Positions 33,229-43,699 of a DNA stretch of 64,000 nt are shown one piece after another. The stretch lies in assembly GCA_964017045.1 (NCBI GenBank), contig OZ024794.1, positions 30,723,815-30,787,814 of the forward strand, written 5' to 3'. Made by a program: the position numbers and the translations under genes. The stretch is from Omphiscola glabra. Taxonomy: Eukaryota > Mollusca > Gastropoda > Lymnaeidae. The first letter of the stretch is position 1. The number at the start of each line of letters is the position of its first letter. The notes below the pieces were generated by a model that saw nothing but the letters and a program-made list of their open reading frames with translations, had not been told where the DNA came from and ran no database searches.

Positions 33229-33815
33229 TCGTCTGGCAGCACCTGGCACGGTTCGCTAAGGGGAGTACGCTCACCTGGCAGCACCTGGCACGGTACGCTA
33301 AGGGGAGTACGCTCACCTGGCAGCACCTGGCACGTTACGCTAAGGGGAGTACGCTCACCCGGCAGCACCTGGCACGGTACGCTAAGGGGAGTACGCTCAC
33401 CTGGCAGCACCTGGCACGGTACGCTAAGGGGAGTACGCTCACCCGGCAGCACCTGGCACGGTACGCTAAGGGGAGTACGCTCACCTGGCTGCACCTGGCA
33501 CGGTACGCTAAGGGGAGTACGCACACCTGGCAGCACCTGGCACGGTACGCTAAGGGGAGTACGCTCACCTGGCAGCACATGGCAGCACATGGCAGCACCT
33601 GGCAGCACCTGGCAGCACCTGGCACGGTACGCTAAGGGGAGTACGCTCACCTGGCAGCACCTGGCTGCACCTGGCACGGTACGCTAAGGGGGTACGCTCA
33701 CCTGGCTGCACCTGGCACGGTACGCTAAGGGGAGTACGCTCACCTGGCAGCACCTGGCACGGTACGCTAAGGGGAGTACGCTCACCTGGCAGCACCTGGC
33801 AGCACCTGGCACGGT
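33229..33815. repeat. 42-bp minisatellite, about 13 copies
   Basis: The unit combines CACCTGGCACGGTACGCTAA and GGGGAGTACGCTCACCTGGC. Extra short CACCTGGCAG insertions break the period in places. ORFs of up to 155 codons on the minus strand are repeat artefacts. Confidence 0.95.
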
Positions 33816-33868
33816 ACACCATAATGAGTAAACCACGCTTGATTTATAAACTGTATTTTTAATTAGTT

Positions 33869-33975
33869 TTGATTGATTGATTGATTGGAGTTCTTGTATA
33901 GCGCTAATTCCATGCTATGGTAGCATGCTCGCTGCGCTCCGATGTTAGATGTTCGAGAGGCCTCACTGCTGCCTG
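33869..33975 (-). mobile_element. LINE 3' end, 5'-truncated
   Basis: On the minus strand a hairpin CATGCTA-CCA-TAGCATG is followed by AATTAGCGCTATACAAGAAC and a tail of AATC repeats. The GCGCTATA motif before a simple tail resembles the 3' end of the intact LINE at 29390-29433, so this is probably a truncated relative of the CR1/L2 group. Confidence 0.6.
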
Positions 33976-33979
33976 TTAA

Positions 33980-34732
33980 TAAGTAAACGGGTTTGTTCGT
34001 TAAAAAAAAACGCACGCATGACGGGAAAACTTTAAATGTATACAAATAAAGAAATACATTTTCAAAAAATAAATTGTTTCGTTCAAGGACAAAATTTGTC
34101 AAAAAACAAATTTTCACCACGTTAAATATTCCGTTAAAAAAGTGTCATCATCCAAATGACGTTAAGAATGCCTTGCACAAGAACTGGGGTCTGGTGGGTT
34201 GAAATTAAGACATCGTCGTTTTTATAAGTTCTAGCGTAGTGTCTGTATAAAAGCATGGTGCCAGCTGTGTATTTCAGGAGACCAACAACGAAAAAGTATT
34301 TTTTTTCTAACTATCTACATCATTCATACATACATAATGAACACTACACACAGCCTAGACATACGATGCCACTTCTACACGCTTTTAAGATGCATTTTAT
34401 CATTCAATTTGACGCGGCGTCATCTCTGAGCTAACGTTTCTCTTGCTTTCGATTCTCAAGGTATATTTTATGTCATGAAAAACTAGCGAAACGTCGACGC
34501 AGCTAGTCTGAACTCTATGCAGTTGATGTGCTTTCCTATTACGGAAATGAAGACACGAAAAACGAGAAGAAACGTACTTCTAAAAGAAACTTACTTCTAA
34601 AAGAAACTTACTTCTAAATTGATTGTGTGGCCCCGGTAGAGACGACCTCATGGCAACATGGCGGGGAAAGATCGCTAGTCTTGTCACTTTTTCCTGTCAC
34701 TTTTTCCGGGAAGAGAGTTTTTAAATATTGTT

Positions 34733-34786
<54 letters not shown>

Positions 34787-35225
34787 AGCCAGTAAGAACT
34801 CTTATACTAAAATTGTTTTGATTTTAAAAACAAATCATTTGTGGGAATTCCGTGGTAGGGGTTTGGGGGGTCACAAACTCCCTCCACCAAAAACCGCTAT
34901 CTGTATTTCTAACAGAGTTCTTGTTAGCGGGATTTCTCCAAGACAAACCAAATTATCTCTTGATTGTGGGGCATGAATGATGACCTGAAAAGACAATAAT
35001 TACTGCAGACGATAATGATTGCTCAGCCACGTCAATTTTTTTAGGATAGTCTAGGTGGGGTGGACTTTTTGATATATTAGTATATTATATACTTTCAATG
35101 TTGTAGTCTGGGGCGAGAGCACGGGGAAGGTTTTCCCCCAGACACTTGTAGCTAGCGTTACGCCATTGTAAATTATTAATTTAATTATGATTTACCCATA
35201 ATATTTTGGTGTAGACGAGATTAAT
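33980..35225. other. Intergenic with a (TC)n run
   Basis: A TC dinucleotide run at 34732-34785 and otherwise mixed AT-rich sequence. ORFs across the TC run are artefacts. No gene found. Confidence 0.45.
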
Positions 35226-35228
35226 GAA

Positions 35229-35472
35229 GAGGGCGAGAGAAAGAGAGAGAAAGAGCGAGAAAGAGAGAGGGAGACAGCGGGAAAGAGATGGAGGGAAAGA
35301 AAGAGAGATAATAGGGAGAGAGAGACAAGGGGAAAGAGATGGAAGAAAAGAAATAGAGGAAAATGGAAGAGATAGAGTGTGTGTGAGACAATGGGAAAGA
35401 GGTGGAGGGAACGAAAGAGAGAGAATAGGGAGAGAGAGAGAGGGAGAGAGAGACAGGGGATGGAAGGAGGGA
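35229..35472. repeat. Polypurine (GAGA-rich) tract
   Basis: About 240 bp almost entirely A and G on the plus strand, with GAGAGAAAG and GGGAGAGAGA patterns. Such tracts can adopt triplex structures (inference). Confidence 0.9.
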
Positions 35473-35499
35473 GGGACAAAACCAAACCATATTGAGAAC

Positions 35500-35740
35500 C
35501 ACTATTAGTACTAATGTTGGAATCAACATAATAGAACCATCTTCCTACAACCACCATCGTAGAACAGCCTTCGTATAACCAACAACTTAGAATCATCATC
35601 TTAGAACCCACCCTTCTTAAAGCCACCATCTTCATAGAACCACCTTCCTAGAGCCACCCTTTAAGAAACACTATCTTAGAACCCCCATCTCAGAGCGACC
35701 TTCTAGGAACCATCTTAAGAACCACCTTTCAAATGACAGA
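35500..35740. repeat. Degenerate short tandem repeat (TAGAACCACCATCT-like)
   Basis: About a dozen diverged units of 17-21 bp built on the words AGAACCACC and ATCTTAGAACC. Confidence 0.7.
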
Positions 35741-35744
35741 TAAA

Positions 35745-36310
35745 ACAACCCATACAACAAGATGTACAATTTTTACTTTCACGCAGGGTTCCGAAGATTT
35801 AATGGCCGTGTCACGTCTCGGGCTGCACAGGCGAGATTTCAAAATAAACAGAAAAAAAAAAAAAAAAAAACGATGTTGTTTACACTAATAACAGCTCGTC
35901 TGTTTTGTTTGACCGTCAATCATCCCCTGACGGACATGTCAGGCGTTTATTTAGTGCGTCATTATCTTTTTAACTCACGTTTTAAATCTCTGGCATCGGA
36001 GCTTTCACGTTGATGAAACTATAATTAGTTGACTTTGAAGGGTAGTTAACGCGTCTTAAAATAAGGCATCATCTTCTTATCCCCCTTCCCCCACTCCACC
36101 CACCCCACTAGTTCTCTTAATCAAATTTGATCTGATTTGACCAAGTCATAGAATGTTGAAATTTGGCGGAGAATTTTATTTGATGGAAGGGTTTTTAAGT
36201 ACCGAATTTTAACGTACATGTAACGACCATTTGGTTCAGCTATTGGTGTAATGCCTTTTAAAAAAATGGGAATGTCTTGGCATGGATCCTTAATAACGTA
36301 TTATATGATA
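35745..36310. other. Intergenic, no gene recognised
   Basis: AT-rich sequence with an A-run at 35852. A short ORF at 35762 has no support. Confidence 0.4.
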
Positions 36311-36705
36311 TCACCATTGAGTTCAAATTAGTTTCTGATTAATAGCCAGCCTTAACAGGCAGCAGCTGGATAACATAATAATGAAAGGGGGCATTGCTAG
36401 CCTTTGTTTTTAAAAATGTTTTTACTCATAGTAAACCTTTATAAATTCTACAACATTTACAAGGGGAAAAAGAAGGATTTACAGCACGAAAAAATTGTTT
36501 TAACTGTATACAGTCGATTGGTTGGGAGAAAAAAAATTATATGAGACGCGAATCTCACTAGATCAACCGGTCGTCTGCTGGTGGCTTAAGTCAAGGTTTG
36601 AAAGCGTTCCCTTAAACTCACTGAGACGGGTAATGAGAAGCTGTTTTATTGATCCTCGCCGGTCTAATAAAAGGCGATCTGCCGCGTATCGATCTCAAAC
36701 AAAGG

Positions 36706-37780
36706 GTTGTATGTTGTCAATTTGACAGGGATAGCTTGTCAAATAGGGCTGTATGTTGTCAATTTGACAGGGATAGCTTGTCAAATAGGGCTGTATGTTG
36801 TCAATTTGACAGGAATAGCTTGTCAAATAGGGATGTATGTTGTCAATTTGACAGGGATAGCTTGTCAAATAGGGATGTATGTTGTCAATTTGACAGGGAT
36901 AGCTTGTCAAATAGGGATGTATGTTGTCAATTTGACAGGGATAGCTTGTCAAATAGGGATGTATGTTGTCAATTTGACAGGGATAGCTTGTCAAATAGGG
37001 ATGTATGTTGTCAATTTGACAGGGATAGCTTGTCAAATAGGGATGTATGTTGTCAATTTGACAGGGATAGCTTGTCAAATAGGGCTGTATGTTGTCAATT
37101 TGACAGGGATAGCTTGTCAAATAGGGGTGTATGTTGTCAATTTGACAGGGATAGCTTGTCAAATAGGGATGTATGTTGTCAATTTGACAGGGATAGCTTG
37201 TCAAATAGGGATGTATGTTGTCAATTTGACAGGGATAGCTTGTCAAATAGGGCTGTATGTTGTCAATTTGACAGGGATAGCTTGTCAAATAGGGGTGTAG
37301 GTTGTCAATTTGACAGGGATAGCTTGTCAAATAGGGATGTATGTTGTCAATTTGACAGGGATAGCTTGTCAAATAGGGATGTATGTTGTCAATTTGACAG
37401 GGATAGCTTGTCAAATAGGGATGTATGTTGTCAATTTGACAGGGATAGCTTGTCAAATAGGGATGTATGTTGTCAATTTGACAGGGATAGCTTGTCAAAT
37501 AGGGATGTATGTTGTCAATTTGACAGGGATAGCTTGTCAAATAGGGATGTATGTTGTTAATTTGACAAGGATAGCTTGTCAAATAGGGATGTATGTTGTC
37601 AATTTGACACGGCTCTCAAATAGGGTTGTGGGTTATCAATTTGACGAGGGTAGCTTGTTAAAAAGGGCTGCAGATTATCAATTTGACAGAGGCGGCTTGT
37701 CAAATAGAGTTGTCACTTGTCAATCTTACAAGGATAGCTTGTCAAATAGGGTTGTTGTTTGTCAATTTGACAAGGGTAGC
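36706..37780. repeat. 42-bp minisatellite, about 25 copies
   Basis: Units are built on TGTCAATTTGACAGGGATAG and CTTGTCAAATAGGGATGTAT. TGTCAATTTGACA is nearly palindromic, so each unit can form a small hairpin. Because 42 is divisible by three, several frames stay open on both strands (303, 295 and 197 codons). These are not genes: variants between units do not favour synonymous positions. From 37600 the units decay progressively. Confidence 0.97.
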
Positions 37781-37785
37781 ATGTC

Positions 37786-37910
37786 AGTTTGAGTTGTAGC
37801 TTGTCAGTTTGGGTTGTAGCTTGTCAGTTTGGGTTGTAGCTTGTCAGTTTGGGTTGTAGCTTGTCAGTTTGGGTTGTAGCTTGTCAGTTTGGGTCGTAGC
37901 TTGTCTTTGT
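37786..37910. repeat. 20-bp tandem repeat, 6-7 copies
   Basis: The unit is AGCTTGTCAGTTTGGGTTGT. It keeps the AGCTTGTCA word of the adjacent 42-bp unit and looks like a truncated, re-amplified derivative of it. Confidence 0.93.
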
Positions 37911-37914
37911 CTGC

Positions 37915-38470
37915 TATAGATTGACAATGGACTGTATTGTTTTCAGTGAATGAGCTGGTCTTGAAACAGTGAGAGGAACACTAGTGAGTCTGTTCAGACT
38001 CCGGGAGTGGCAGATTAGCAATGACGCAACTGACGCAATTGCGCCACGTCTTCATTTAAAGTCAAATAAAATGGACACATTCCTTGACCCCACCCATTCA
38101 TGACTTATGCAATCTTGAAGTACTGCTTATGTATAACTTATGATTTAATTTTTATGGTACTTTCGATAATATCTGTGAGAAATAATTTTTTTACCCCATT
38201 GTCAATTCTAATCTTCACCCAGCTCTCTAACGAAAGGCAACATGAAAAATAATGTAATTATGTTGGCAACATTGACAAGGCAAAGGTAAATGTCACCCAG
38301 GATGGGCCATGATGTTGTCCCCCAAACAAAAAATCTCTGCAGTTGGGAAAAAAACCGCCGCCCCTCGAAATAGAAGAAGCGCATGGCGCTCCAAGCGTAC
38401 CCCCCTCCCACTTTCCCAGCCTCTTTTCATGGGCTAGGGTTTGGTTGAAACATCAAAGAAAACGCACGTT
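37915..38470. other. Intergenic, no gene recognised
   Basis: Mixed composition. 38006-38040 has a short GACGCAATTGCGCCA motif reminiscent of an element end. No gene found. Confidence 0.4.
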
Positions 38471-38476
38471 AAATAA

Positions 38477-38775
38477 GATGGCAAACAGCTACGACCGTAG
38501 ATTATTTCCAATTCATTTTTAAAGATAATAACAGAAGTTCTAGGATTGATAAAATGCTATCGTACCAGCTTCAGAAATTGGCTACAGTGCGGCACAGCAC
38601 ATCAACATTCTGTCCTGATATGAGTAAGGAAATCCCTAAATCCAAACCAATCACTATAACAGATACATCATTAAAGCTTGATAATCAGACTTCTGAAAAC
38701 GCACCACAAACAGCTTTTCAGATGACTCAAAGCCTCGGCCATTCATCGGCCGCTGATGAAACCACGTCTTTATAG
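38477..38775 (+). other. Possible orphan exon or short ORF
   Basis: A frame open from just after a stop near 38475 to TAG at 38773 encodes about 99 residues. The part from Met at 38554 is Ser/Thr-rich (TSTFCPDMSKEIPKSKP, then SLGHSSAADETTSL). Codon use looks coding-like compared with the AT-rich surroundings, but there is no recognisable domain, clear splice partner or homologue that I know. Confidence 0.25.
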
Positions 38776-38908
38776 ATATCGCTAACAATCTAAATATATA
38801 TATGTATTATGTTTATATATATATATATATATATAAATAATATTAAGCCTAATTAAATAATTCAATTAGTATACCTAAAGAATTTTTTTTTTAATTTATG
38901 ATCAGGCT

Positions 38909-39179
38909 CAGGGCCGGCCTTAGGCCCAGGCGAAGAAGGCCTGGGGCGCCAAATACCGGGGCGTCATTTTGATCACAACTTTTTTTTTTTCTTTGAACTA
39001 GTTAAAGCTCGCCAGAAATTGGCGACAGCTTTGCGTGAACTTCCCATCTGCTAAAATTACTTGACAAAACACGAACTCAAGTAACGCACTCCTGCCTGGG
39101 TCGCCAAATATTGGAGCTGCATGAGGCGTTAAAATTTAGAGTTGCCCGGGGGCGCCAAATTTACTAAGGCCGGTCCTTG
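38909..39179. mobile_element. hAT-type element with CAGGGCCGG ends
   Basis: The left end CAGGGCCGGCCTTAGGCC pairs with the right end TACTAAGGCCGGTCCTTG. The flanks ATCAGGCT and TCGGACTA are only weakly alike, so the insertion is old or the ends are off by a base. Its middle (39001-39090) carries a segment that recurs at 44940-45030. Confidence 0.65.
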
Positions 39180-39307
39180 TCGGACTAAATATAAAAAACC
39201 ATTAGCAGGCATTTTGTTGTGTGTTCGCCATCAACTAGGCGCTAATTATTTTCTTTTTAAAATCCTTTGTATTGACTTAGCTTTTGTTTGTGGTTGGCAA
39301 AACTGAA

Positions 39308-39553
39308 CAACTTCCTGTCAACCTATCGAGCTGAAACTTGGCAAATTTTCAACCCCATCCGTCAAAAATCTGTTGTTCCGTATTTCAATGGGAAGATGAA
39401 GGAAATATGATGAAACTGATTTCACGAAATAAAATTCCAGATAACTGCGCTAAAAAAGTTTCGTTAAAAAGAATATCGCAATATATTTTTGTTGCGCAAG
39501 TGAAATAGTTGGTGGAATAAATCTGCTGTGTAAAAGCGAGTTGGTCATTAGAA
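39308..39553 (+). repeat. Dispersed AGCTGAAACTTGGCAC family, copy 3, left half
   Basis: Follows the family order up to TTGGTCATTAGAATA, where the pogo-like element at 39556 interrupts it. The right half resumes at 40598. Confidence 0.78.
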
Positions 39554-39555
39554 TA

Positions 39556-40595
39556 CAGTGGTACCTCGACATAAGAATGCCCTGACATACGAGATTTTTG
39601 AGATACGAGCCGTCGAGCGAGTTTTGCTTTGAGATACGAGAAACATTTGAGATACGAGGAACCGGATCAGCGGGTCGGCCGGCTGCAGTGACGAAAATTG
39701 AGTAAGTGAACGAAGCGAAGCTCCTTCGCCTATCTCCTCCACCCTACACCTCCGCCAGCATCTTCCGTAAGCTCCTATCTCCTCCACCACACACCTCCAC
39801 CAGCATCTTCCGTAAGCTCCTATCTCCTCCACCACACACCTTCACCAGCATCTTCCGTAAGCTCCTATCTCCTCCACCACACACCTCCACCAGCGTCTTC
39901 CGTAAGCTCCTTTCTCCTCCACCACACACCTCCACCAGCATCTTCGGTAAGTTCATATCTCCTCCACCCTACACCTCCACCAGCATCTTCCGTAAGCTCC
40001 TATCTCCTCCACCACACACCTTCACCAGCATCTTCCGTAAGCTCCTATCTCCTCCACCACACACCTCCACCAGCATCTTCCGTAAGCTCCTATCTCCTTC
40101 ACCACACACCTTCACCAGCATCTTCCGTAAGCTCCTATCTCCTCCACCCTACAACTCCACCAGCGTCTTCCGTAAGCTCCTATCTCCTCCACCACACACC
40201 TTCACCAGCATCTTCCGTAAGCTCCTATCTCCTCCACCCTACAACTCCACCAGCGTCTTCAGTAAGCTCCTATCTCCTCCACCGCACACCTCCACCGGCA
40301 TCTTCCGTTAGCTCAAGTCGGCTGATTTTCAAGGTAAATACACTTTATAAAACCAGTTGATTTCTTTACAGTCTCTTTTATTATGTTTTTATACAATATT
40401 TGTCATCTATAAAAACATTTTTCTTATTCAAAAACACGTAAATGAAAAACAACTGGGGTGGCATTTTGGGGGGTTGGAACGAATTAATGGCATTTCTATT
40501 AATTTCAATTGGGAAAATTGCTTTGAGGTACGAGCGAATTGACATACAAGCAATGTTAATGAAACTAAGTAAATTCGTATCTCGAGGTACCACTG
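39556..40595. mobile_element. Pogo/Tigger-like non-autonomous element, 1040 bp, TA target duplication
   Basis: Termini CAGTGGTACCTCGACATA and, inverted, CAGTGGTACCTCGAGATACG. TA dinucleotides flank both ends (39554-39555 and 40596-40597). Subterminal GAGATACGAG words repeat at each side. The CAGTGGTACC start with TA duplication fits the pogo/Tigger branch of Tc1/mariner (family knowledge). Instead of a transposase the interior holds a 45-bp tandem array. The insertion splits a dispersed repeat whose intact version at 50545 provides a paralogous empty site. Confidence 0.88.
39722..40312. repeat. 45-bp minisatellite inside the pogo-like element, about 13 copies
   Basis: Units join CGTAAGCTCCTATCTCCTCC and CACACCTTCACCAGCATCTTC-like sequence. 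45 is divisible by three, so a 201-codon Pro/Ser/Thr-rich frame stays open. It is a repeat artefact, not a supported gene. Confidence 0.95.
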
Positions 40596-40597
40596 TA

Positions 40598-40803
40598 TGA
40601 TCCTCGTTCAGGGGGGTGAAAAAAATGTGAGGATACAAGCCTTGGGGGGGGGGGGGGGGGAGAAAGCACTAATTGGGATTTTTATAAAGTGCATTTCTTG
40701 TATGAATGTTATTTTTTCCTCAAATGTTCAGCCCCACCCCCCATTGCTCGATATTACATTTTATAAAGAATTTATACGAAAAAAAATGTTAAGGGCTGTT
40801 TAA
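40598..40803 (+). repeat. Dispersed AGCTGAAACTTGGCAC family, copy 3, right half
   Basis: Continues with GTGAAAAAAATGTGAGGAT, AGCCTTGGGGGG, a CAGCCCCACCCCC block and TATAAAGAATTTATACG, matching 50574-50735. Confidence 0.75.
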
Positions 40804-41189
40804 CTTTGTAGTTTATGAAATACACGTACTCTTGGGGAAAAAAAGAGATTAAAGCAGATTCTGTACATTTGGTGAAAGCTTGGGAAAATGTGAATTATTT
40901 TCTTGTTTTTTGTTTTGTTTTGTTTTTTGGGGGGTGGGGGGCGGGGTGGGGGGGATACCGTGCGAGAGCAAATAAAAGAATCGTTCCAACTTCATCAAAC
41001 AATAACTCATTGTTACAGCTGCAGCTCTCTTGAATACACCGTTGGACTCATTAACTTTACGTGAAGCTGATGTTTAAAAAAATAATTATAATAACTAGGA
41101 TCAAGCAAGTAATTTCTGTTGTGAAACTTTGAAGATAAACGAGTACGCCTTCTGTAACCTGACGCACACGACAGACGTGAGTCGGCTGT

Positions 41190-41395
41190 TGTTTTGGCAT
41201 GGCAATCTCGCTTGGCAAATATCTTGTGTCGTTTTTGACATGACAATCTCGCTCGGCAAATATCTTGTGTCATTTTTGACATGGCAATCTCGCTTGGCAA
41301 ATGTCTTGTGTCGTTTTTGACATGGCAATCTCGCTTGGCAAATGTCTTGTGTCGTTTTGACAAGGCAATCTCACTTGGCAAATGGCTTGTGTCTT
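41190..41395. repeat. 41-bp minisatellite, 5 copies
   Basis: Units contain GACATGGCAATCTCGCTTGG and CAAATGTCTTGTGTCGTTTT. Confidence 0.94.
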
Positions 41396-41399
41396 CAAG

Positions 41400-41553
41400 C
41401 TGCCACAAATCTTACTCTTAACATGTCATTGATAATTCCTTCCCACCTACCCCCCCCCCAATATTCTATATATATATAAAGAAAGTTTAGAAGTTAAATA
41501 TAAAGTAAATGTTAATACATGTTAAACGTGTAGTAACGGGTATACCCGTAGTG
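41400..41553. other. Short spacer
   Basis: C-run and TATA run. Nothing else seen. Confidence 0.4.
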
Positions 41554-41752
41554 AAGCGGTTCTCAGCCTGTGGTTTGCGACTCCTTTGGGGGTCGAAAGA
41601 CCCTTTCACAGGGTTCGCCTAAGACCATCGGATAACTCATGTACTCTACAGTTATGAAGTAGCAACGAAAATAATTTTGCGGTTGGGGGGTCGCCACAAC
41701 ACGAGGAGCTGTATTTAAAGGGTCGTGGCATTAGGAAGGTTGAAAACCACTG
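41554..41752 (+). mobile_element. SPIN-like non-autonomous hAT element, copy 4
   Basis: 199 bp. The left end is AAGCGGTTCTCAGCC (first base altered) and the right end GGTTGAAAACCACTG. The flanks CCGTAGTG and ACTTAGTG agree at six of eight positions. The internal blocks CCTAAGACCATCGGATAAC and TATGAAGTAGCAACGAAAAT are well kept. Confidence 0.88.
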
Positions 41753-41946
41753 ACTTAGTGCAATGGATATTGGATTAAAAAAAATTGAAACTTGAAGTAT
41801 GTATCTAGTATCTACACAAGAAGATCGAGGATCCGACAAAGGTGAACGGATAACGTGTACAGCGTGTCTCAGTTGTGTATCAAATGTCGTCCTTCTCAGA
41901 GAAGAATGAGCAGCCGATAGATTTTGGTTAAAAAAAAAAAAAACTA

Positions 41947-42025
41947 GGCTCATGTGGCCATTATGTTGTTGAATGTATGTGGCCATTATGTTGTTGAATG
42001 TATGTGGCCATTATGTTGTTGAATG
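41947..42025. repeat. 25-bp tandem repeat, 3 copies
   Basis: The unit includes GGCCATTATGTTGTTGAATG. Confidence 0.92.
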
Positions 42026-42034
42026 TTTCGAACA

Positions 42035-42555
42035 CATGTTTCCCTCACGTCATTCATGTTGTCCCTTGGGACAAAACACGCTGGACCCCCCAACCCCTTC
42101 TCTCATTCCCCCGCCCCCACCCCTTTTTTCAATGTCGCCCGCCCTCACAAACGGATCAGCACAAGTTGGCACGTTGTCTCCTGAAAGGATTCGGGCTATA
42201 CCAATTACCTAAGTATCGATCCCAGATAGCCCCCCCACCTTATTCTCCCATTCGCCCCCCTCCTTCCCCCCCCCCCCCAATTTCCATTCTCTTATTTCTT
42301 AATGCCCTCTTTTTTTATTGAAACAAAATAAGGGCCCCAAGATAAAATAGGAAGCTGTTTTTACGTGTGAGGAAGCGCAGAGTGAGTGAGGGCGCCAGGG
42401 TGAGTGGGGGCGCCGGGATGAGTGGGGGAGCCAGGGTGGTGGGGGTGGCGAAATAAATGTTCGAGTAATTGACAAGCGGGGTTGGGGAGATAACCGAGTA
42501 CAGAAGTGGAGGAGTTGCAGACGTGACAATAGGTTTAGTGGGGGAGTGCTTGTGT
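42035..42555. other. Intergenic, C-rich patches
   Basis: C-runs at 42080-42270 and a G-rich stretch at 42370-42440. Overlapping ORFs on both strands are low complexity. No gene found. Confidence 0.4.
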
Positions 42556-42559
42556 GATG

Positions 42560-42793
42560 ACGTCGTCCAAGCAGGACTGGTGAGCAGGATTTGGGTGAAC
42601 ATGGAGACAAGATGGGGGGTCGTCGTCCAAGCAGGACTGGTGAGCAAGATTTGGGTGAACATGGAGACAAGATGGGGGGTCGTCGTCCAAGCAGGACTGG
42701 TGAGCAAGATTTGGGTGAACATGGAGACAAGATGGGGGGGTCGTCGTCCAAGCAGGACTGGTGAGCAAGATTTGGGTGAACATGGAGACAAGA
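42560..42793. repeat. 60-bp minisatellite, 4 copies
   Basis: Units contain GTCGTCCAAGCAGGACTGGT and GGGTGAACATGGAGACAAGA. Divisible by three, so frames on both strands stay open; not a gene. Confidence 0.95.
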
Positions 42794-42876
42794 TAGGGAT
42801 ACCTATCAGTAACTATAGAAATGCGGCGCAACAATGGTTTTGATTATGTGTTGACCATAGTTGTGAATGGATGTAG

Positions 42877-43037
42877 ATATCAAAAGTTTTTGATGTTGAC
42901 ATGGATATAAACATGTGTGATGCCCTGGTTTTGACTTGAATATTGATATTAAAATGTTGATGCCTTGGTTTTGACATGGACATGGATATAAAAATGCTTG
43001 ATGCCCTGGTTTTGACATGGATATGGATATAAAAAAA
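42877..43037. repeat. Imperfect tandem repeat, 3-4 units
   Basis: Units share TGCCTTGGTTTTGACATGGA or TGCCCTGGTTTTGACATGGA, then ATATAAAAATGTTGA, with length differences. Confidence 0.85.
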
Positions 43038-43415
43038 TGTTGAGGGCCTAATAAGATCCACGTCATTTTGTCCAACTGGTGAAGACTATGACCTCAGGAA
43101 ACTACTTATGAGCGTGTACATTTTTTATGCTATTGTTGTTTATGGTCCAACAGTATCGCAGCAATCTGTTGGAACTGGAACATTCGTCAAGAGACACACA
43201 ACAATTGTCAACGGATCACCGCGAGTAATCATTTGTCTACTAGAGCAAGGCTATTTTGTCAACATAGCAATGATAGAAATAGTTAATTGTATTTGTGGAA
43301 ATGTGGTCGGGGGGGGGGGGGGGGGTGAGGGTGGTTCGCTTACTGGTGCAAATAGGTGGTAATTAAATCCCTGGTGGAAGCTAATATTGGCCATTGAACT
43401 GCAGTAGGGTTACCG

Positions 43416-43698
43416 GAAATTTGATCGAAAGAAATTTCATCGACGGAAAATTGATCGACGGAAATTTGATCGAACGGAAATTTGGTCGAACCTTTTTTTC
43501 AGTTCAGAAGTTAAAATTTACGTCAAATTTCTTTTTGAACGCACTATACTATATAGTAAAACAAAATAATGCGTTCAAAAAGAAATTTGACGCAAAATTT
43601 TAACTTATAAACTAAAAAAACGATTCGACCAAATGTCCGTTCGATCAAATTTCCGTCGATTAATTTTCCGTCGACGAAATTTCTTTCGATCAAATTTC
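43416..43698. mobile_element. Long palindromic foldback element, 283 bp
   Basis: The left arm begins GAAATTTGATCGAAAGAAAT and the right arm ends ATTTCTTTCGATCAAATTTC. The arms of about 120-130 bp pair almost completely round a short AT-rich centre (CTATACTATATAGT). The inner part (TTTGAACGCAC, inverted GTGCGTTCAAA-like) is shared with the foldbacks at 4062 and 48046. The outer part is a run of GGAAATTTGATCGA-type short repeats. No coding capacity. Confidence 0.85.
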
Positions 43699-43699
43699 A

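Larger units (their letters stand above)
36318..37910 (+). mobile_element. Dispersed element carrying the 42-bp array, expanded copy
   Basis: The unique part, 36318-36705, matches the minus strand of 22165-22640. It runs directly into 42-bp units that here have grown to roughly 25 copies, and then into a 20-bp derivative array. No transposase ORF, terminal repeats or target duplication were recognised, so the class is open. The layout (unique leader plus variable tandem core) is like the core-repeat elements known from molluscs (analogy only). Confidence 0.78.

Noticed and set aside
33210..33822. Cys-Gln-Val-rich ORFs on the minus strand
   Set aside because: Repeat translations of the 42-bp array in overlapping frames.
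36649..37582. ORFs of 303, 197 and 295 codons on both strands
   Set aside because: All translate the 42-bp array. Frames on both strands are equally open and variants between units are not biased to silent sites.
39706..40311. 201-codon Pro/Ser/Thr-rich ORF, mucin-like at first sight
   Set aside because: It is confined to the 45-bp array inside a pogo-like element and lacks a signal peptide or flanking exons.
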